The notes below the pieces were generated by a model that saw nothing but the letters and a program-made list of their open reading frames with translations, made no database searches and was not told where the DNA came from. Made by a program: the position numbers and the translations under genes. Shown one piece after another: positions 48,036 through 61,427 of a DNA stretch of 64,000 nucleotides. The stretch comes from Sipunculus nudus. Taxonomy: Eukaryota > Annelida > Sipuncula > Golfingiida > Sipunculidae. The DNA lies in assembly GCA_026874595.1 (NCBI GenBank), contig CM049316.1:24947839-25011838 (forward strand), given 5' to 3'. How positions within the stretch are numbered: the first letter of the stretch is position 1; the number at the start of each line of letters is the position of its first letter.

Positions 48036-51000
48036 CATATAAATATAATTGTTCTTTTTAGGCTGTTTGCTAGGCTGTGTATATATGTAAACTCAATACA
48101 AAGAGTAATTCAGATTAGGCTCGTTGTACAGGTATCAAGCAAAAACACGCTTCAGTGAATAACCAGATGTTCAATGTACAAACCCTCAATAATAAACCCT
48201 CAAATAATGTATATAAATATATATACAAACGTGGGGGAACCATATACATACACAGCTTTATAAGTATATTCCATTCTAACACAACCAATGAACAATTTAA
48301 ACTACAGGGGTTGTTTCCCTATGTGGCCTGTAGGCTGACATATCAGTATATCAATTGTTGACATCAATACTGAACGCAAATTTATCTCGTTTCAGGGAAT
48401 CTTTGTACCTCAGACCGACCTTATACCCCTTAGCCTTGGATCGTTGGACAGTTCCGTACGGAGAATGGCTTTTGGTATATGGGTGCTTTCCATTCGCCCA
48501 GAGGAGAATGACGGGAACGTATTAGTGTGTAAAGTTAGGTCCAATTTACGATAAATATGGCTAAACACCTAAACATTGCTACAAAAGGTGTTTAATCGGG
48601 TTTTCGTACCATTGACCACCGGAAATAGCATGCTAAAATCTTAGAAAATCGGAAGCTATTTTGTATTTGTCAGTCACGTGACTACTCAGCCATGCTCTTG
48701 ATAGTTTTAGTGGATTTCCTGACCTCCGTATGTAGGAGATATCAAAATTTCAACTCTATATTTGTTATCCTATAGGATAAAAAATAAATGATTTCTGGGC
48801 ATTCTATGATCTTTACGGCCATCTTGGATGCCATATTGCCAATTACAACCTACCGGAAGTGCGATTTTTTTTAGATTTTCATTATGTTAAACCCTGTGTT
48901 CAATAATTGCATTAACCATTTATTCTACGTTTATAGCAATTATTTGGGTTGAACTGTAAATTTACCCGACTTGAGGATCCTGTTTTCTCCGGGACGACTG
49001 AATTTGGGACACGATCTTTCCAGGTCATACCCATGATTCAGGCATTCAGCGCAGACAACGAAATTAGAGGATTTAGGAGGGCGTACCTGTTTCTGGTTAC
49101 ATGGCCATGTCTTACATACAAGATAATGCTTAGGTTATAAGCGTGGTAAATCCTGACTTTCAGCTGCAGAGAGAGCTTCTTGTTGTTCCAGAACTGCGAT
49201 CCGCCCTTAGTGTAAACTACACAGTGTATATAAACATTTTAATATGAATTAGTTATGTTAAATAATCTGTACTGAAATAGACGAATGTACTGAAATAGGA
49301 AGACGACTCGAGGCAACATCGAAAAATTTGACATTCTTGTTTATTATCGGCAGATTATTTATAGATTTAACACAGTAGTCTCTGATTTACGAGTAACAGA
49401 CATTATCTTTTATTATTTTTATATTAATATTTTGCTATACCGCATCCCTACGACGATGGGATCTCTTATTGATGAAGGTTTTATTTTCGCGATAATTTCA
49501 CTCTCACAAATTTCACGAATTTGGACCCCTTGCGAAGAAACAGGCAACCACATGCAGTTTGTGAAAATGTCCACATGCATATCTTAAGCACATATCACAC
49601 CCGCAAAAATATACACCCATATAGCCGCAAAAAAAAAGAAAAAAAAAGGGGGGAGCACACACACATAGACACGCAGCTATGCACACAAAGAACTCACCCG
49701 ACTATCCACAAACGATCCGCAGAACCAAGTGGCGCGTGATGCAGATGAGTCAGTTTTTGTTTAGATATAAAAATAGATTCTGTTCTCCCGCCAGAACACG
49801 TGGTTATTACGCCCGATCATTATTGAACACGGTATTCTAGAAATACATTTCATATGTACATGCTTATCATATTGGGACTTATACCGGGCAATGCTTGTAC
49901 TAGAGTGACCAGCATTTTTGACTGCGGAAAAAAAATGTGTATGCATTGACTATGACCACGCAGTCAGTCACACTTCACACGCTAGGCTCGGAGCAAACTT
50001 ATAATTATCTCAGCCAACGAGGCTTAACATGATATATTTTTTTTTCACAACCGTGTGTATCCATGTTTATGTTTTTTTACCCGTCCATGCATACCCTGAA
50101 ATGTTTTGGATATATATAAATAATATCTTGTGAGTAAGTGAATTTTGATGCAAGGTTTACTCAAGTAAATGATAGAATTCAAATGCAAATACATTTCTCT
50201 GTTTAAAAATTAATCTGCAAATATATGCGAGTTTTTAGTCCGTTTCTATAAGGACAAGCAAACATCCAATCTCCCATTATATTTCCATACAATATATTTG
50301 ACTAAAGTACTAATATAAAGTTATCATAAAATGAACCCATTTCTGTGTAGAAAACTCTTTTTTTTCTTTTCTTTTTTACTCAAAAGTTCATGTGTTTGTG
50401 TAATGTGTAAAATAGGTTTCAGCATTTTTTTTCGGCACTGTCAAATTTGCCGTGTTGTCAGCCATTTGAACATGCTCCTGTGACCCCCCCCCCCCCCCCC
50501 AAAAAAAAATGGATCTCAACAAAAGTTTAGTATTTCTAACATTGCCAGCACAAGACAACATGTTACAGTAATTTTTGTAATTTAATACTGTCAGTAACGT
50601 CACCATTTGCTAACCATATCAAGGCTCAGTCTTTTTTTCTAGATACAGTCTTCCCACCGCAAAACAAACCAACGTGACCTGACCTGAATCATATGACTAA
50701 CACGGTGTACGATAAGACAACAATGTTTCTTTGTCCATACAGTTGTAAAGACATCAGGTTACATCCTTTTAGGTTATCCCCCCCCCCCCACCCCGGTAAT
50801 CAGTAATAGATTTCAGGGACACCAACCGGGGTGGTCTGAACGTTATTTAAGGTATTCCCAGCACAGTTCAGATTACAACCTCGTTGATTCAAAGAAATTT
50901 TTAATTTTATGGTTTTAAACTCATGATACATAATGTATATAAACTACGGGAAAGATAAGAGATTTACAAGCTGGAAACAAATAAAAAATAAATTGTCGCA

Positions 51001-52485
51001 AATTGTTAATTATATTGATAATTATATTTCTATGGACTCATAACTTCATGGACTCATAAGAAATTTAAGTAGATAAACAAATATATACACAAAAACTGTT
51101 TTGAGGGGGCAGTTTGAAGGCGTAGGGGGTAATCTGAAATCGATTTCAAGTGGGGGGGGGGGGGTGTTAATCTGAAGCGGGTGTAATCTAAAATCGCTAC
51201 ACCTTGCTTTGTCCATGCGAAACTTTTACCTGAATCGGGGATTTAAAGAATCATCAGTTTTTTTATGCAACAAAAATTAATATTTCCGCATGTACAAGAA
51301 AAAAAGTTATCCACGGTTAATGTACATGTACAAATACATATGAACAAACACATACAAGAAAAGGCTAAAAATATCTTTGAATGGTACCCAAATTCTAGTA
51401 AATAAAATTCTCATACAAACATACACACATATACAAGGTACACGTATATGTATTTTATCCAGTTAAGCCTAGCAGCAAATTATACCACTTTTTGTCAGCA
51501 TGTCTTTCTGTCCTCTGATGGTTGAAATGTTTTCTTCAATATGATATTTGTTTAACATAATACTTAAATGCAGGAAATCCTCAGTTTACGGTACCTAGAT
51601 TTCTATAGGACCGGTGAGTTTCCTTGAATGAAGGGCTAAGACATCCGGACTTCTAAGTTTGTTACATGTATGTTGAAATTGCGAAACCTAGATGAGATCA
51701 TACTTAATTGATCTGACACCATGCACTGTTCATACATCAGTTATTTATCCCGAGGAAAAAGGATGCTACTTGCAAAAAGGAGATCAATAATTCAACATGA
51801 CCGCTTTAAAACGGCCACAATTGTTTGTTAAGTGCCAACTTTTATAAGTGTCGCTTAAACTTTGTTCGACTTTTAGAGCTGTAATACTTGTCTGTACTTA
51901 AGCAAATTGAAGTATTTGATCACCTACGGTGTCACCTTAGGGGACGTGGTGTCCATAATAATCTATATGTACACGGGCCAAAGTGCATATCTGTTTATAA
52001 CAATACAACAGTGATAAATATTGTACAGACATATATGAAGCATTCTAAGTTATGTAAACTTAATTTAAGGTCACCGAGTGCTACCTTTATTATGAATCGT
52101 ATTTGGAAGATATGTTCCTTTGTAAAAATTTATATGAATTCTATCAGCACGTCTGCTGTCCAATTAAATGTTCTTTGAGATTATCAATGTAATAATGAAA
52201 CAAAACTACAATTATTATTAATATAATAGTACATTAATATAATAGTTATCACTTAATAATATAACATAATAGACCTTATTTCTCGTAATGACATTGTTTC
52301 AATGTCTTAATTGTTATAAATATAGTTGGTAATTTAACTTATTTTAGAATATTTTCTTATAGTAATCACATTCTCTGCTATACCTGAGGCATACGATATG
52401 AGCGGACCCAAATGTGGGGTACAACGCAACTCGTGGTTTAATTAACTTTTTGGCAGTTTTGCCAGGTTCATTGGTGCATATGTAA

Positions 52486-52690
52486 CTGCACATTTGTGAA
52501 TATTCCTGGTAGTGCTTCCTTGATCCGGGTCATGAGCAAGACCCTTACCAAAATGTAATCGACTCTTCGTTGGTCCTCTCCTAAGGGGCCCTGAAAATTT
52601 CATGAGACTCTGTTCATGATTGCGTGAGGTATGTTGTGAAAAATCACTCACACAAACATACAGACACACACAAACACACTCCCGAACTTA
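52486..52690 (-). repeat. Dispersed repeat family C, copy 2
   Basis: Second copy of the repeat at 515-745, ending in a CA-rich tract (ACACACACAAACACAC). The minus translation shares HTSRNHEQSLMKFSG-like residues with copy 1. No start, stop or splice structure supports a functional gene. Confidence 0.7.
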
Positions 52691-53829
52691 TTTACCCGAC
52701 TCGTACGAGAAACACACATGAAACAATAACTAACCTGGTCGAGACGTCATTCCCCGAGCAGCAATTGCTTCAGTCTTTCCACAGACACTAGGTGTCGCTC
52801 CAAGCGGAATTGTGTGTCTGTGAAACAAACCACTGAATTTGATCCCCGTGAGCTGATCATAATTTTACGGGTCTTTAACCTTTGCCTTTGAACGAGCTCG
52901 AAAATTCCATATCGTCGTCTCGGTGACCATGGGGCGCCTTCCGTCTGTCAATGCTTTTCTGAGTCGCTGAGGTCATGATTGCCCAGAACACTTCATTAGA
53001 GACAAGAAAGTGGTCAGAGGCCACAACCCTCCGCCAGGATCTTAATCAAACTACACAGTAACAGGGGATATGTTTGTCACGGTTTAGCAACTCATTCACT
53101 GGTTAGCTTTATAACAATGGCTCTGGGACAAGACAGGGACAAAAGAAAACAGCCGTTAATCACATATGAAATGAATCCTTTAGATGAATAAAAATATGCC
53201 AGTGATCCGTATTATCTTAAATAAATAAATAGATTATTGCTTGGGTGTTATCCTAATCCTCCACACTATGTCAACAAACTCTGTTCATATTTGTGTGTGT
53301 ATAAATATGCTTAAAAAAAAGGATGTTTACTTTTCGCCTACGCAGTAGAGTGCAAACCTTCGAAAAGACAAGACAATCCTTCTTGATGGTTTGTCGATTT
53401 GACAGTTTTACTCTCATTCATGCACGAATTGCATGGATTTGGTTGGAAACATTTTTGTCAAGATGAACCAGGAAACCAGCCGTATATGCATATAAAAATG
53501 TAAATTGTAATACGGACTTCGACTTAAGTTAAGACTTTCAGAATTTCGAATTGACGGTGATGCCATTCAATCGTTGTCACGCAAGTCCTCTGTGGCCTGG
53601 CCTCGGAAATGCCCGTTCCTGATAGCTTCATCAATCAGAAACTATGCCATTAATCTAAGCCTATGGAATACCGTCCCACATAAACCCGGCCAAAGTCTCT
53701 CGGACCTGTCCCAACAAGAGCACGGGTAATGTGCTAGCAATTAAAACACGAGTACAAGCATCAATCATGAATGAACAGATCCTGGGAACACAACTGGGAG
53801 GCCAGGTAAATTGTTAAACGACAAAAGGA

Positions 53830-54415
53830 CAGGGAAACCTGTCTGAAAGACCACCTATCTATTAAGACCACCTACCTATTAAGACCACCTCCCTACTAAG
53901 ACCACATGCCTATTAAGACCACTTGCCTATTAAGACCACCTGCCTATTAAGGCCACCTGCCTATTAAGACCACCTGTCTATTAAGACCACCTGCCTATTA
54001 AGACCACCTGCTTATTATGACCACCTGCCTATTAAGACCACTTGTCTATTAAGACCACCTACCTATTAAGACCACCTGCCTATTAAGACCACCTGCCTAT
54101 TAAGACCACCTGTCTATTTAGACCACCTACCTATTAAGACCACCTGTCTATTAAGACCACCTGCCTATTAAGACCACCTGTCTATTTAGACAACCTACCT
54201 ATTAAGACCACCTGCCTATTAAGACCACCTGCCTATTAAGACCACCCACCTATTAAGACCACCTGCCTATTAAGACCATCTGTCTATTAGGACCACCCTT
54301 TACTGAAACCAAAAGTATTGTATCAGTTAAAACTGACCCGTCCAATTAGACCACCCATTAGTCAAGACCAATTTTGGCCAGTCCTATGGATGGTCGTATT
54401 ACACAGGTTTCACCG
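53830..54415. mobile_element. TIR element carrying a 17-bp minisatellite
   Basis: The left end is CAGGGAAACCTGTCTGAAAG and the right end (reverse complement) CGGTGAAACCTGTGTAATAC, consistent with an ancestral CAGTGAAACCTGT terminus. Just inside, the GACCACC segment of the terminus has expanded into a tandem array that fills most of the element. There is no transposase and the superfamily is not assigned. A clean target duplication is not visible. Confidence 0.6.
53848..54300. repeat. 17-bp minisatellite, about 26 degenerate copies
   Basis: The unit is CTATTAAGACCACCTGC with copies differing at several positions (TGC/TAC/TGT variants). The divergence between copies points to an old or slowly homogenised array. 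The period is not a multiple of three and stop codons occur, so it is not coding. Confidence 0.9.
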
Positions 54416-56865
54416 TATAACAATCAGCATGCGCCATGCCATGTTATGTAATCTTGATCAAAGGCAAGATAACAGACGCCGCCGGGGTTACTGTTAGTAT
54501 ATATACCACGTGTTGTCTCGGCGGTCTGGGTCCATCATGTCAGAGTTCATCAGGTTCATACTGCAAGTTTCCTGCGGCTTAGATGTAATTTTGCAGCGTT
54601 TGATCGCAAGGAACCGTGTTACTTTACAAAATGAAAATGTACTGAAAGCAATACCAGAGGACAAAATAAATTTAGGTTTGTGCAACTTTTCCCATGTTTA
54701 TATCAGTTCAAAATTTTATGGTCTGTTTTATACACCAGTTTACAGGCAGCAAGTATATGTTTTAAAGATTAGGTACAATGATGTGCAATTTTGTTTGGTA
54801 AAACTTTCTTATTTCTGATACTTTAATGCCTATAATAATAACAACATGACACGATCAGCTATTCATAAACGTTTTTAATAATCCTGAATGCTATATAGGC
54901 AATGGTTTAATTTGAAAGAAACTAAATTATGTACTTTTTAAACAACAATTCAGTTATTTTGAATTTCACAACGTACATTGGAAACGTACGTATAGCAATC
55001 TGTTTTCTACTAACTTGTGAGTTATTTCCGTCGTTTTTACTTCCTCTGTCGGCCCAGAACATGATAATATGACGTCACTGGTCACAGCAGTATTCCCTCA
55101 CACTGGCCATCTGCAGGGAGTAACTTCAAGAAATCACAGCTAGATGGCGTTAGCATGAAGGCGTTCCACCACGTCGTAACTGACCGGACGCACTTTTTCA
55201 AAATTTCATCCTTGGTCAGAGAGTACTCTTTGCCATGCATGCTATTTGACTGAAGCACACAATATCATTAGGAAGATCTCACGGTCCGTTTTCCTAACCA
55301 ACCTGGAGCGTGTAATCGTTCAGCCAAAATACTTCTATTTGACTTATGTTTATAAACAAAGGTATTTTTTTTGTACACGAATATGTACATGTTTACGTGC
55401 TTTCTTAAGGAAAAGCAGACTCTACTAGTCAAAAGTCGCTCCTCTCAATGCTTACTCGACGATCACGTGTAAGCGTATCGGGTAGTGACCTCTGGTGATC
55501 GTTGGGTAGGCATATAGCGAAGTGACCTCTCGTGGAGATTGCTGGAAAACCATAACCGACCCTGGGAAACACCAATGGAGTAGAAGGAGGAGAAAAACGA
55601 CTTACTGGCGCAGCCGGAAGTACGTTGTGCAGCAAGCATGATTCAGCCGGACACTCATTAGCCCTGGCATAACGGACTACCCTCACTTTGATAGCTTACA
55701 TACACTATGAACTCTTTTTGATTAATTATTGAATAAATAGGATGTTACAATTGTTGCGTAACCGAATGTACGATAGATTCAAACTTGCAAAACCTGACGT
55801 TTATCCATCAACGAAAGAACTTGTGAAACTTTCACCATATCGAGGCGGTCGATTCAATTACAAGTTCTTATGCATACTAACCAGAATGCAGCACTTTTTC
55901 GCCCAAATTTTTGTCCTTCCTTATTCGACAAAATCTTTGATACAACATAATAAATAATACATATATTGATGGTCGGCAATGAAAAGCACTGTGCTCACAC
56001 AGTCGTGTTGAATGTACGGGCTGGGCAGGCTGCACGGACGCAGGGGGCGCTAGTTGTTTCCCTGCAGTTTTTCAGGCAGGCGTTCATTTACTACCTCCAC
56101 ACTCGAGAGTATCGTTATTTTTTATATCAAATTCCGTAATGATTACACTGTCGTGTGATGCAGAATGAGGTCAAAGCTAGCAAGAAAGGCATGAAATAAC
56201 CCAGGCTCATACTGTTATTTGTGATTGAATAACGTCAAATATATTTTAGTATTTTCAATGCTTCTGATATATTTAAAAAATCAATTAATTAATGAGCTTA
56301 CACTTTATACATAAGTTATACTTAATTTATATTATAAGTAACGATTAAGTTGGTAATGGCAACGAGAGTAAATAGGTGAAATGTATAGTTATCTTTTGTC
56401 TAACTGAATGATCTGATACATGTCATATTACAAATAATATATAGACTGATAAAAGCACTAAATTTTAATACTTATTAACGACAGGACCGTCACGGACCTA
56501 TGGGATGAGAAGGATATTGATGAGAAGGTATATTCAATTGATACAATAAAGTCAATTATAAAATTTTCTTCTTGCAACTTTGTTACAAGTATTGCAAAAT
56601 TACAAAGATGATTAATATTGCCTTCATGAACGATGCAAGCTTTGTTTGTTTCGGAAATGATTTGCACCTAATAGGCTATTTATTTTTTACCTTAACCTTA
56701 TTTCCAAGGTCGTACAAAACATAGCCGAATCCCTATTATCGCTCAGTTGAGGGCGTCGGGGGAGGCTTCCAGTGATGTTTGGCGGTCACAAAGATCTAGT
56801 AAACATATGTCGTATATATGAAGTAACAGAAAAAAAAAAAAAAAACTTTTGTAGCATATTCCCTC
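54416..56865. other. Gene-free region
   Basis: No convincing exon. 54490-54830 has overlapping short frames on both strands, and 55430-55690 is somewhat richer in G+C. Confidence 0.5.
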
Positions 56866-57435
56866 CTAGCGTCATTTTGACCCTCTGGCATTACGACCAG
56901 ATTATTAGCGCCAGAGTGTCATGACATCTACGTCTGAGGATCGCATTATAAGGCCTTATGAAGATGCAAATATTTTCGTCATTTCTGACAACGCTTCATG
57001 GGCTACAGGTACACTGTCAATCAACATAAACCAGACCATTCGTAAGCATATTTTGTGTACTTTCAAATAATACCAAATATGAGCCAGAAAAGTTCCTGTT
57101 TAACCCAGCACATTGGTAAACCCCTCGGCATGTTTGTTGAATTTATGACCATGAACACAAGCATGGCTCGCACGGGTTACAGGACGCAGGCAACTTGCAG
57201 GCGACACAGGAAATGACGGTGTTTCAGTTTGGGTTGCGAGCTCACACATATACTATTGTGTTTATTCACTATTCCAAGCATAATATTGAGATTATAGGCC
57301 GTTTTCCACAATATGAATGCAACCAGATGCAAGACCACTGCAATACATTCCTCCATATTACTAGTATCACGACTCGAGTAGGCTTACCAGCCCAATTATC
57401 CGATTGCCTACTGAGTCGGGTTGTCACGGCTAATT
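56866..57435 (+). repeat. Dispersed repeat family A, copy 2
   Basis: Second copy of the 21-kb repeat. It lacks a short segment present in copy 1 (after 'aggaaatgac') and has scattered substitutions. Both ends coincide with those of copy 1, so the element boundaries are well supported. It is embedded between degenerate 'ccttatttccaaggtcgtac' repeats. Confidence 0.85.
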
Positions 57436-60064
57436 CCATCCTCTACAGCAAAATTTTATAGAATTAACTGTAACAATGTTTAAAAATGTCTTTATAGTGT
57501 TTATATGTAAGCCTCACCTCGCAGGGGTTGATGAGTGTATTTTCATATTAAAATGTGGGTCAATTTGTTTGTGGGGTTTCTTTTCTTCTTTTTATTTTTT
57601 TTCTGCCCTTGTTTGTGGCTTTGTGCTACATCTCAAATCTGGCTGATTTTCATAAACAAAATTAGTTCCAAGTGAAAGATTTGCATCTGCATTCTTATTT
57701 CTTGACCTTATTTCCAAGGCCGTACACTATATAGTCCATTCTTCATTATCGCCCACTCCTGTCCCTGTCTGCGTTAGATCTCCAATATGGACGATTTGAA
57801 GAAATGGAACAGTTTGGGCAATATATCAATCACAGGTTATGATATTTATTTTGACCGTGACCCGATTCCAAGGTCTTACATTCCACAACCGATTCTCCAT
57901 TCTCCCAGTACTGCCCCTGTGTGTGTGTGTGTGGGGGGGGGGGGGCATGTTGTTGGTTGGAAGGGGTTTGAGGGGGAGGATTCCATTTCGATCGCTCGGT
58001 GATTGCAGACATCTAGTATTGGTATATGTAAAAACAATGGGGTATTAAGATCATTTTTAACCACTCCCACCCTCCCCACAACCAGCGCTATTAGCTAAAG
58101 CTTCGTGATATTAATCTTTCTTGGATTGAATATGCTGGGTTGTATACAAAATAATTTCTTGCACTTACTCCCCATATTGTTTCCAGATGGCCTCAACATT
58201 TGCTAGATGTGTTGGCATCCCATGCGTAATTGAACACATTTGTATTTTCCAAGATAAAAATTGTTAATGCGGGAGGTTAAAATTGAAGCGGGCGGTGCCT
58301 GAGAACCATACCTTTTTTTGCCTTACTTCTGTACGCAAGTTGAATCAGTGGCACATAAGATAAACATAGCTGGTAGCTGTCACGCGAAGCTTCACATATC
58401 CAGTATTTTCAAGCTCCCAACCAGTGTTTTTTCAGTGTTTCTTCTCTCATGTTTCTTCTTATTGTCTTGCTATGCATGCGAACGACCCGACCTCTGGTCA
58501 TGCAACTTGTTATGGTAAACAGACACACACGTGGACTTTGTGTGTTCACACACAGAACCATAACACATGTAAAACAGGTGAATGGTATAGTCCATGTGCC
58601 AGGATGGTTTTGGTTGGAAACTTTTGTATTCAATAAATCACTATACTGAAATCTATACACACCTATACATTAAATGCGGCCCCTTTAAATGAACCGTCAC
58701 ATGGACAACGTACGTGTGGTGTGTATAGATTTCAGTATAGTGCTATTTCTATTTCCTTATCTCATTCGCTGGGCCATGACACCTTTGCGTGCCATTATGA
58801 AAGGTTCATAAACATTTGCAAGAATATGTGATTTATTGAATACAAAAGTTTCCAACCAAAACCATCCTGGCACATGGACTATACCATTCACCATTCGTAA
58901 CTCCCTCACTTACACATTTTACTTTTGTGTTGCATTAGTCATACTAGCCGACTTACAATTTACCATGTTATTATTAATTCGAATATTTCCCCATGAATTA
59001 CATTTTCGAAACAGACACAAGGAATTACATATTTTGAATCAAGTAGCTTACATCATAGATCATAGGTGAGAATCGTGCGGCAAATTTAATACCAGCTGTG
59101 CCTGTGTTTAAGTATAAACAAGTTTACAGAAAACTGATTACAAACACAATCATTATATCTATTCAAATGCATTTTACAAAATATATACTATGATTGGTGT
59201 CATATTTGCGGTGATACATTGCCGCAAATTTCATTTAACAATGTTTCGCTATGGTTCATTTTTTTCGATTTTACCATACACTAAATAACACAGAATAAAT
59301 CCATAATTATGTAAATTATTTCACATAAAACGCATATATTAACAATTTATCGAGGGTGCATAGAACGAGCGGAAATACTAGTTCACTATTTAATAATTTG
59401 AAAGATCTAATATTAGTTACAATGTAAATCTTTGATTTACAGCTTACCTAAAAGAACTGGTATCATTCCTAAAAGCATAATTTTGCTTTTCGACGTTTGA
59501 CAATACAAGCATTGGATAATATACACAACCTGAGCATGTATTAATGACCGTTCATTAATAAAGATGATACATATTATTCAAGAAATTTGTAATTTCACCT
59601 TAATATTCCTTTCACGAAATTAAAACTCTTGCGAACAAAACAACATTATTTTTATTGAATTAGACTTCTAGTGAGTTGGGGAATGGGAAATCGTACTGTG
59701 AATGATGTTGATAGTATGTTCCAACATGACCCCGGCGTACCTTCTACTAATCACGATATGAACTGCATTACTTCCCTGACTCGTGCGCTCACTAATTGTA
59801 CTTTCACAGGCGAGCGTCTACTTGAACTCACAGTGACTGCCTGTAAGGTCGAGTCGAAAGGGGTCCCAGGGAAATTAACGGCCCCACACCGAGGCAAGCA
59901 ATTCCTTAGAACGCTGGAGTTGATGCCCGCAGCTATCAGGGAGTACCACCATTGCGTTATTAAGATTTCATAAGCTACCAAGGCAACTGTGTAAAATTTA
60001 CGATTTTGGTGTACCTATGTTTGTACAAACATACATCTATGACATAAAAAAAATGACAAGGGAT
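57436..60064. other. Gene-free region with the inverted repeat
   Basis: Three degenerate copies of a segment like TTGACCTTATTTCCAAGG lie at about 56690, 57702 and 57849. The 100-residue plus frame at 59671-59973 lies in a G+C-richer patch, with no recognised domain or splice support. Confidence 0.5.
58577..58892. repeat. Perfect 87-bp inverted repeat, right arm split by 88 bp
   Basis: The left arm 58577-58663 reads identically, reverse-complemented, in 58718-58740 (23 bp) plus 58829-58892 (64 bp). The two right-arm parts are separated by 58741-58828. The interruption is bordered by TG on both sides, which could be a 2-bp duplication. The spacer between arms is 54 bp. No mismatches are seen in 87 bp. 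Confidence 0.93.
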
Positions 60065-60315
60065 ATAGGGGCACACTCCTCACACAGCGGTAATACACAG
60101 CAAGTGTTCAAGATCTCCTTTGCTTTAACCGCTGCTATGTATAGCAGGATTCTCCGGGTCGCACCACCAGGGCAGGTACCGAGCAAACAGTTGTAATCAG
60201 ACCAATGAGAGTTTGGTATCGCACTATGCATCCAGCTCCAAGTTTCAAATCCGCGACATTCCGCATATGATGGTCTGATTTTTTCTGGCCCTGTGCTAGT
60301 CACGATGTTGAGACC
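60065..60315 (-). repeat. SINE-like dispersed repeat family B, copy 3
   Basis: Full-length relative of the 19.7-kb copy, about 250 bp, in the same orientation. A short minus frame across it resembles a frame in copy 2 because of shared ancestry, not coding. Confidence 0.72.
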
Positions 60316-61394
60316 CAGATAAACTTGTTAAACAAGACAGTAGTTAACACGATGGAGATATGAAACGACTGCATTGCATAATCTTTGCTCGAGGATGAGG
60401 TACCCTAATTATTTCCACTAATCCATTTCATTCAACAACTCCTTGCACTGGCAGCATTTGCTGTAGACTGTCACCAGGGCAGGCAGTGTATTACTGAATC
60501 TGTGCATAGCGTTCAAACTTCGTGATACTCAGGAATGACCCACTTTATGATGGCGCCACGTGTCGCACCTGGTGGCGCTCTACGGCATATGCTTCTCTTG
60601 CAAGCAATAATTAAATGAATTGTAATCCTTTATTTGATAACATTTCCCGGATCTTTGGCAGCACTGTCCGTTGATACATTATAAAACATATTCTATATTT
60701 CTATATGTTGTGTTCCATATAGTCAAGAGACTTTATTACATTTTGCTAAGCCCACCCAAAAATATTTGGACCCAAACTTTAATGCAAATATAAATTCATC
60801 AACCCCTCTTTGAGGGGTAGGCTAAATTATAAGTAATAATCCACTCCTGTGACAATGACATAGTGGTTTGGCATTAGATGTTGAATTTCTCTGCTTAACT
60901 GCCACCAATACAAAAAGCATTGAGGCATGGGGGGTGGTAATAGGTAAGCTTTATCCCGGGCCATTCACCGGTGACAATAATACAGCTTCTCTTCTGTAAG
61001 GATTGATACAGAATTGTGTTGGCAGTCCAGTTTCCCAGCTTAACACTAAAGTAATGCTGTGACGAAAGTAAAGATCATTGATCAAGATCTCCTAAAACTC
61101 CTTAAAGGGTTTCTGCAGCTAAAACTATAAAGTTCTCAACCCACGAAACGATTTAGTGCACTTGATGTTCAATACTGACTCATGTGTCAGATAACATTCA
61201 AAGAAGACTAAGTTGAATAACAAAAATTAAAATTTTTTCCTTTATCCTTTGACCTGAATGATTTAATTCAGCTTCAGTATTTCATTTGTAAATCTTAATA
61301 CATATTATATGCTGTACTTGCCTATTGCCATATTATTATGAATGCTACTAAATACAAATAGTATCAATGATATTATTATTGTTATTATTGTTAC

Positions 61395-61427
<33 letters not shown>

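Larger units (their letters stand above)
45958..53829. other. Gene-free region upstream of the MCT-like gene
   Basis: A non-coding first exon of the transporter must lie to the right of 45261 and may be here, but no promoter can be fixed. G+C-richer stretches lie at 46080-46260, 46680-47500, 48400-48900 and 52690-53120. Poly-C runs lie at about 50486 and 50780. No other gene is supported. Confidence 0.5.

Noticed and set aside
53848-54300. Protein-coding repeat
   Set aside because: The 17-bp period shifts frame every copy and stops occur; no long frame exists.
58409-58660. Repeated peptide NTKVSNQNHPGTWTIPFT on both strands
   Set aside because: Explained fully by the perfect inverted repeat at 58577-58892.
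60037-60303. 88-residue minus-strand frame
   Set aside because: It lies inside dispersed repeat family B; the matching frame in the intron-2 copy reflects repeat ancestry.
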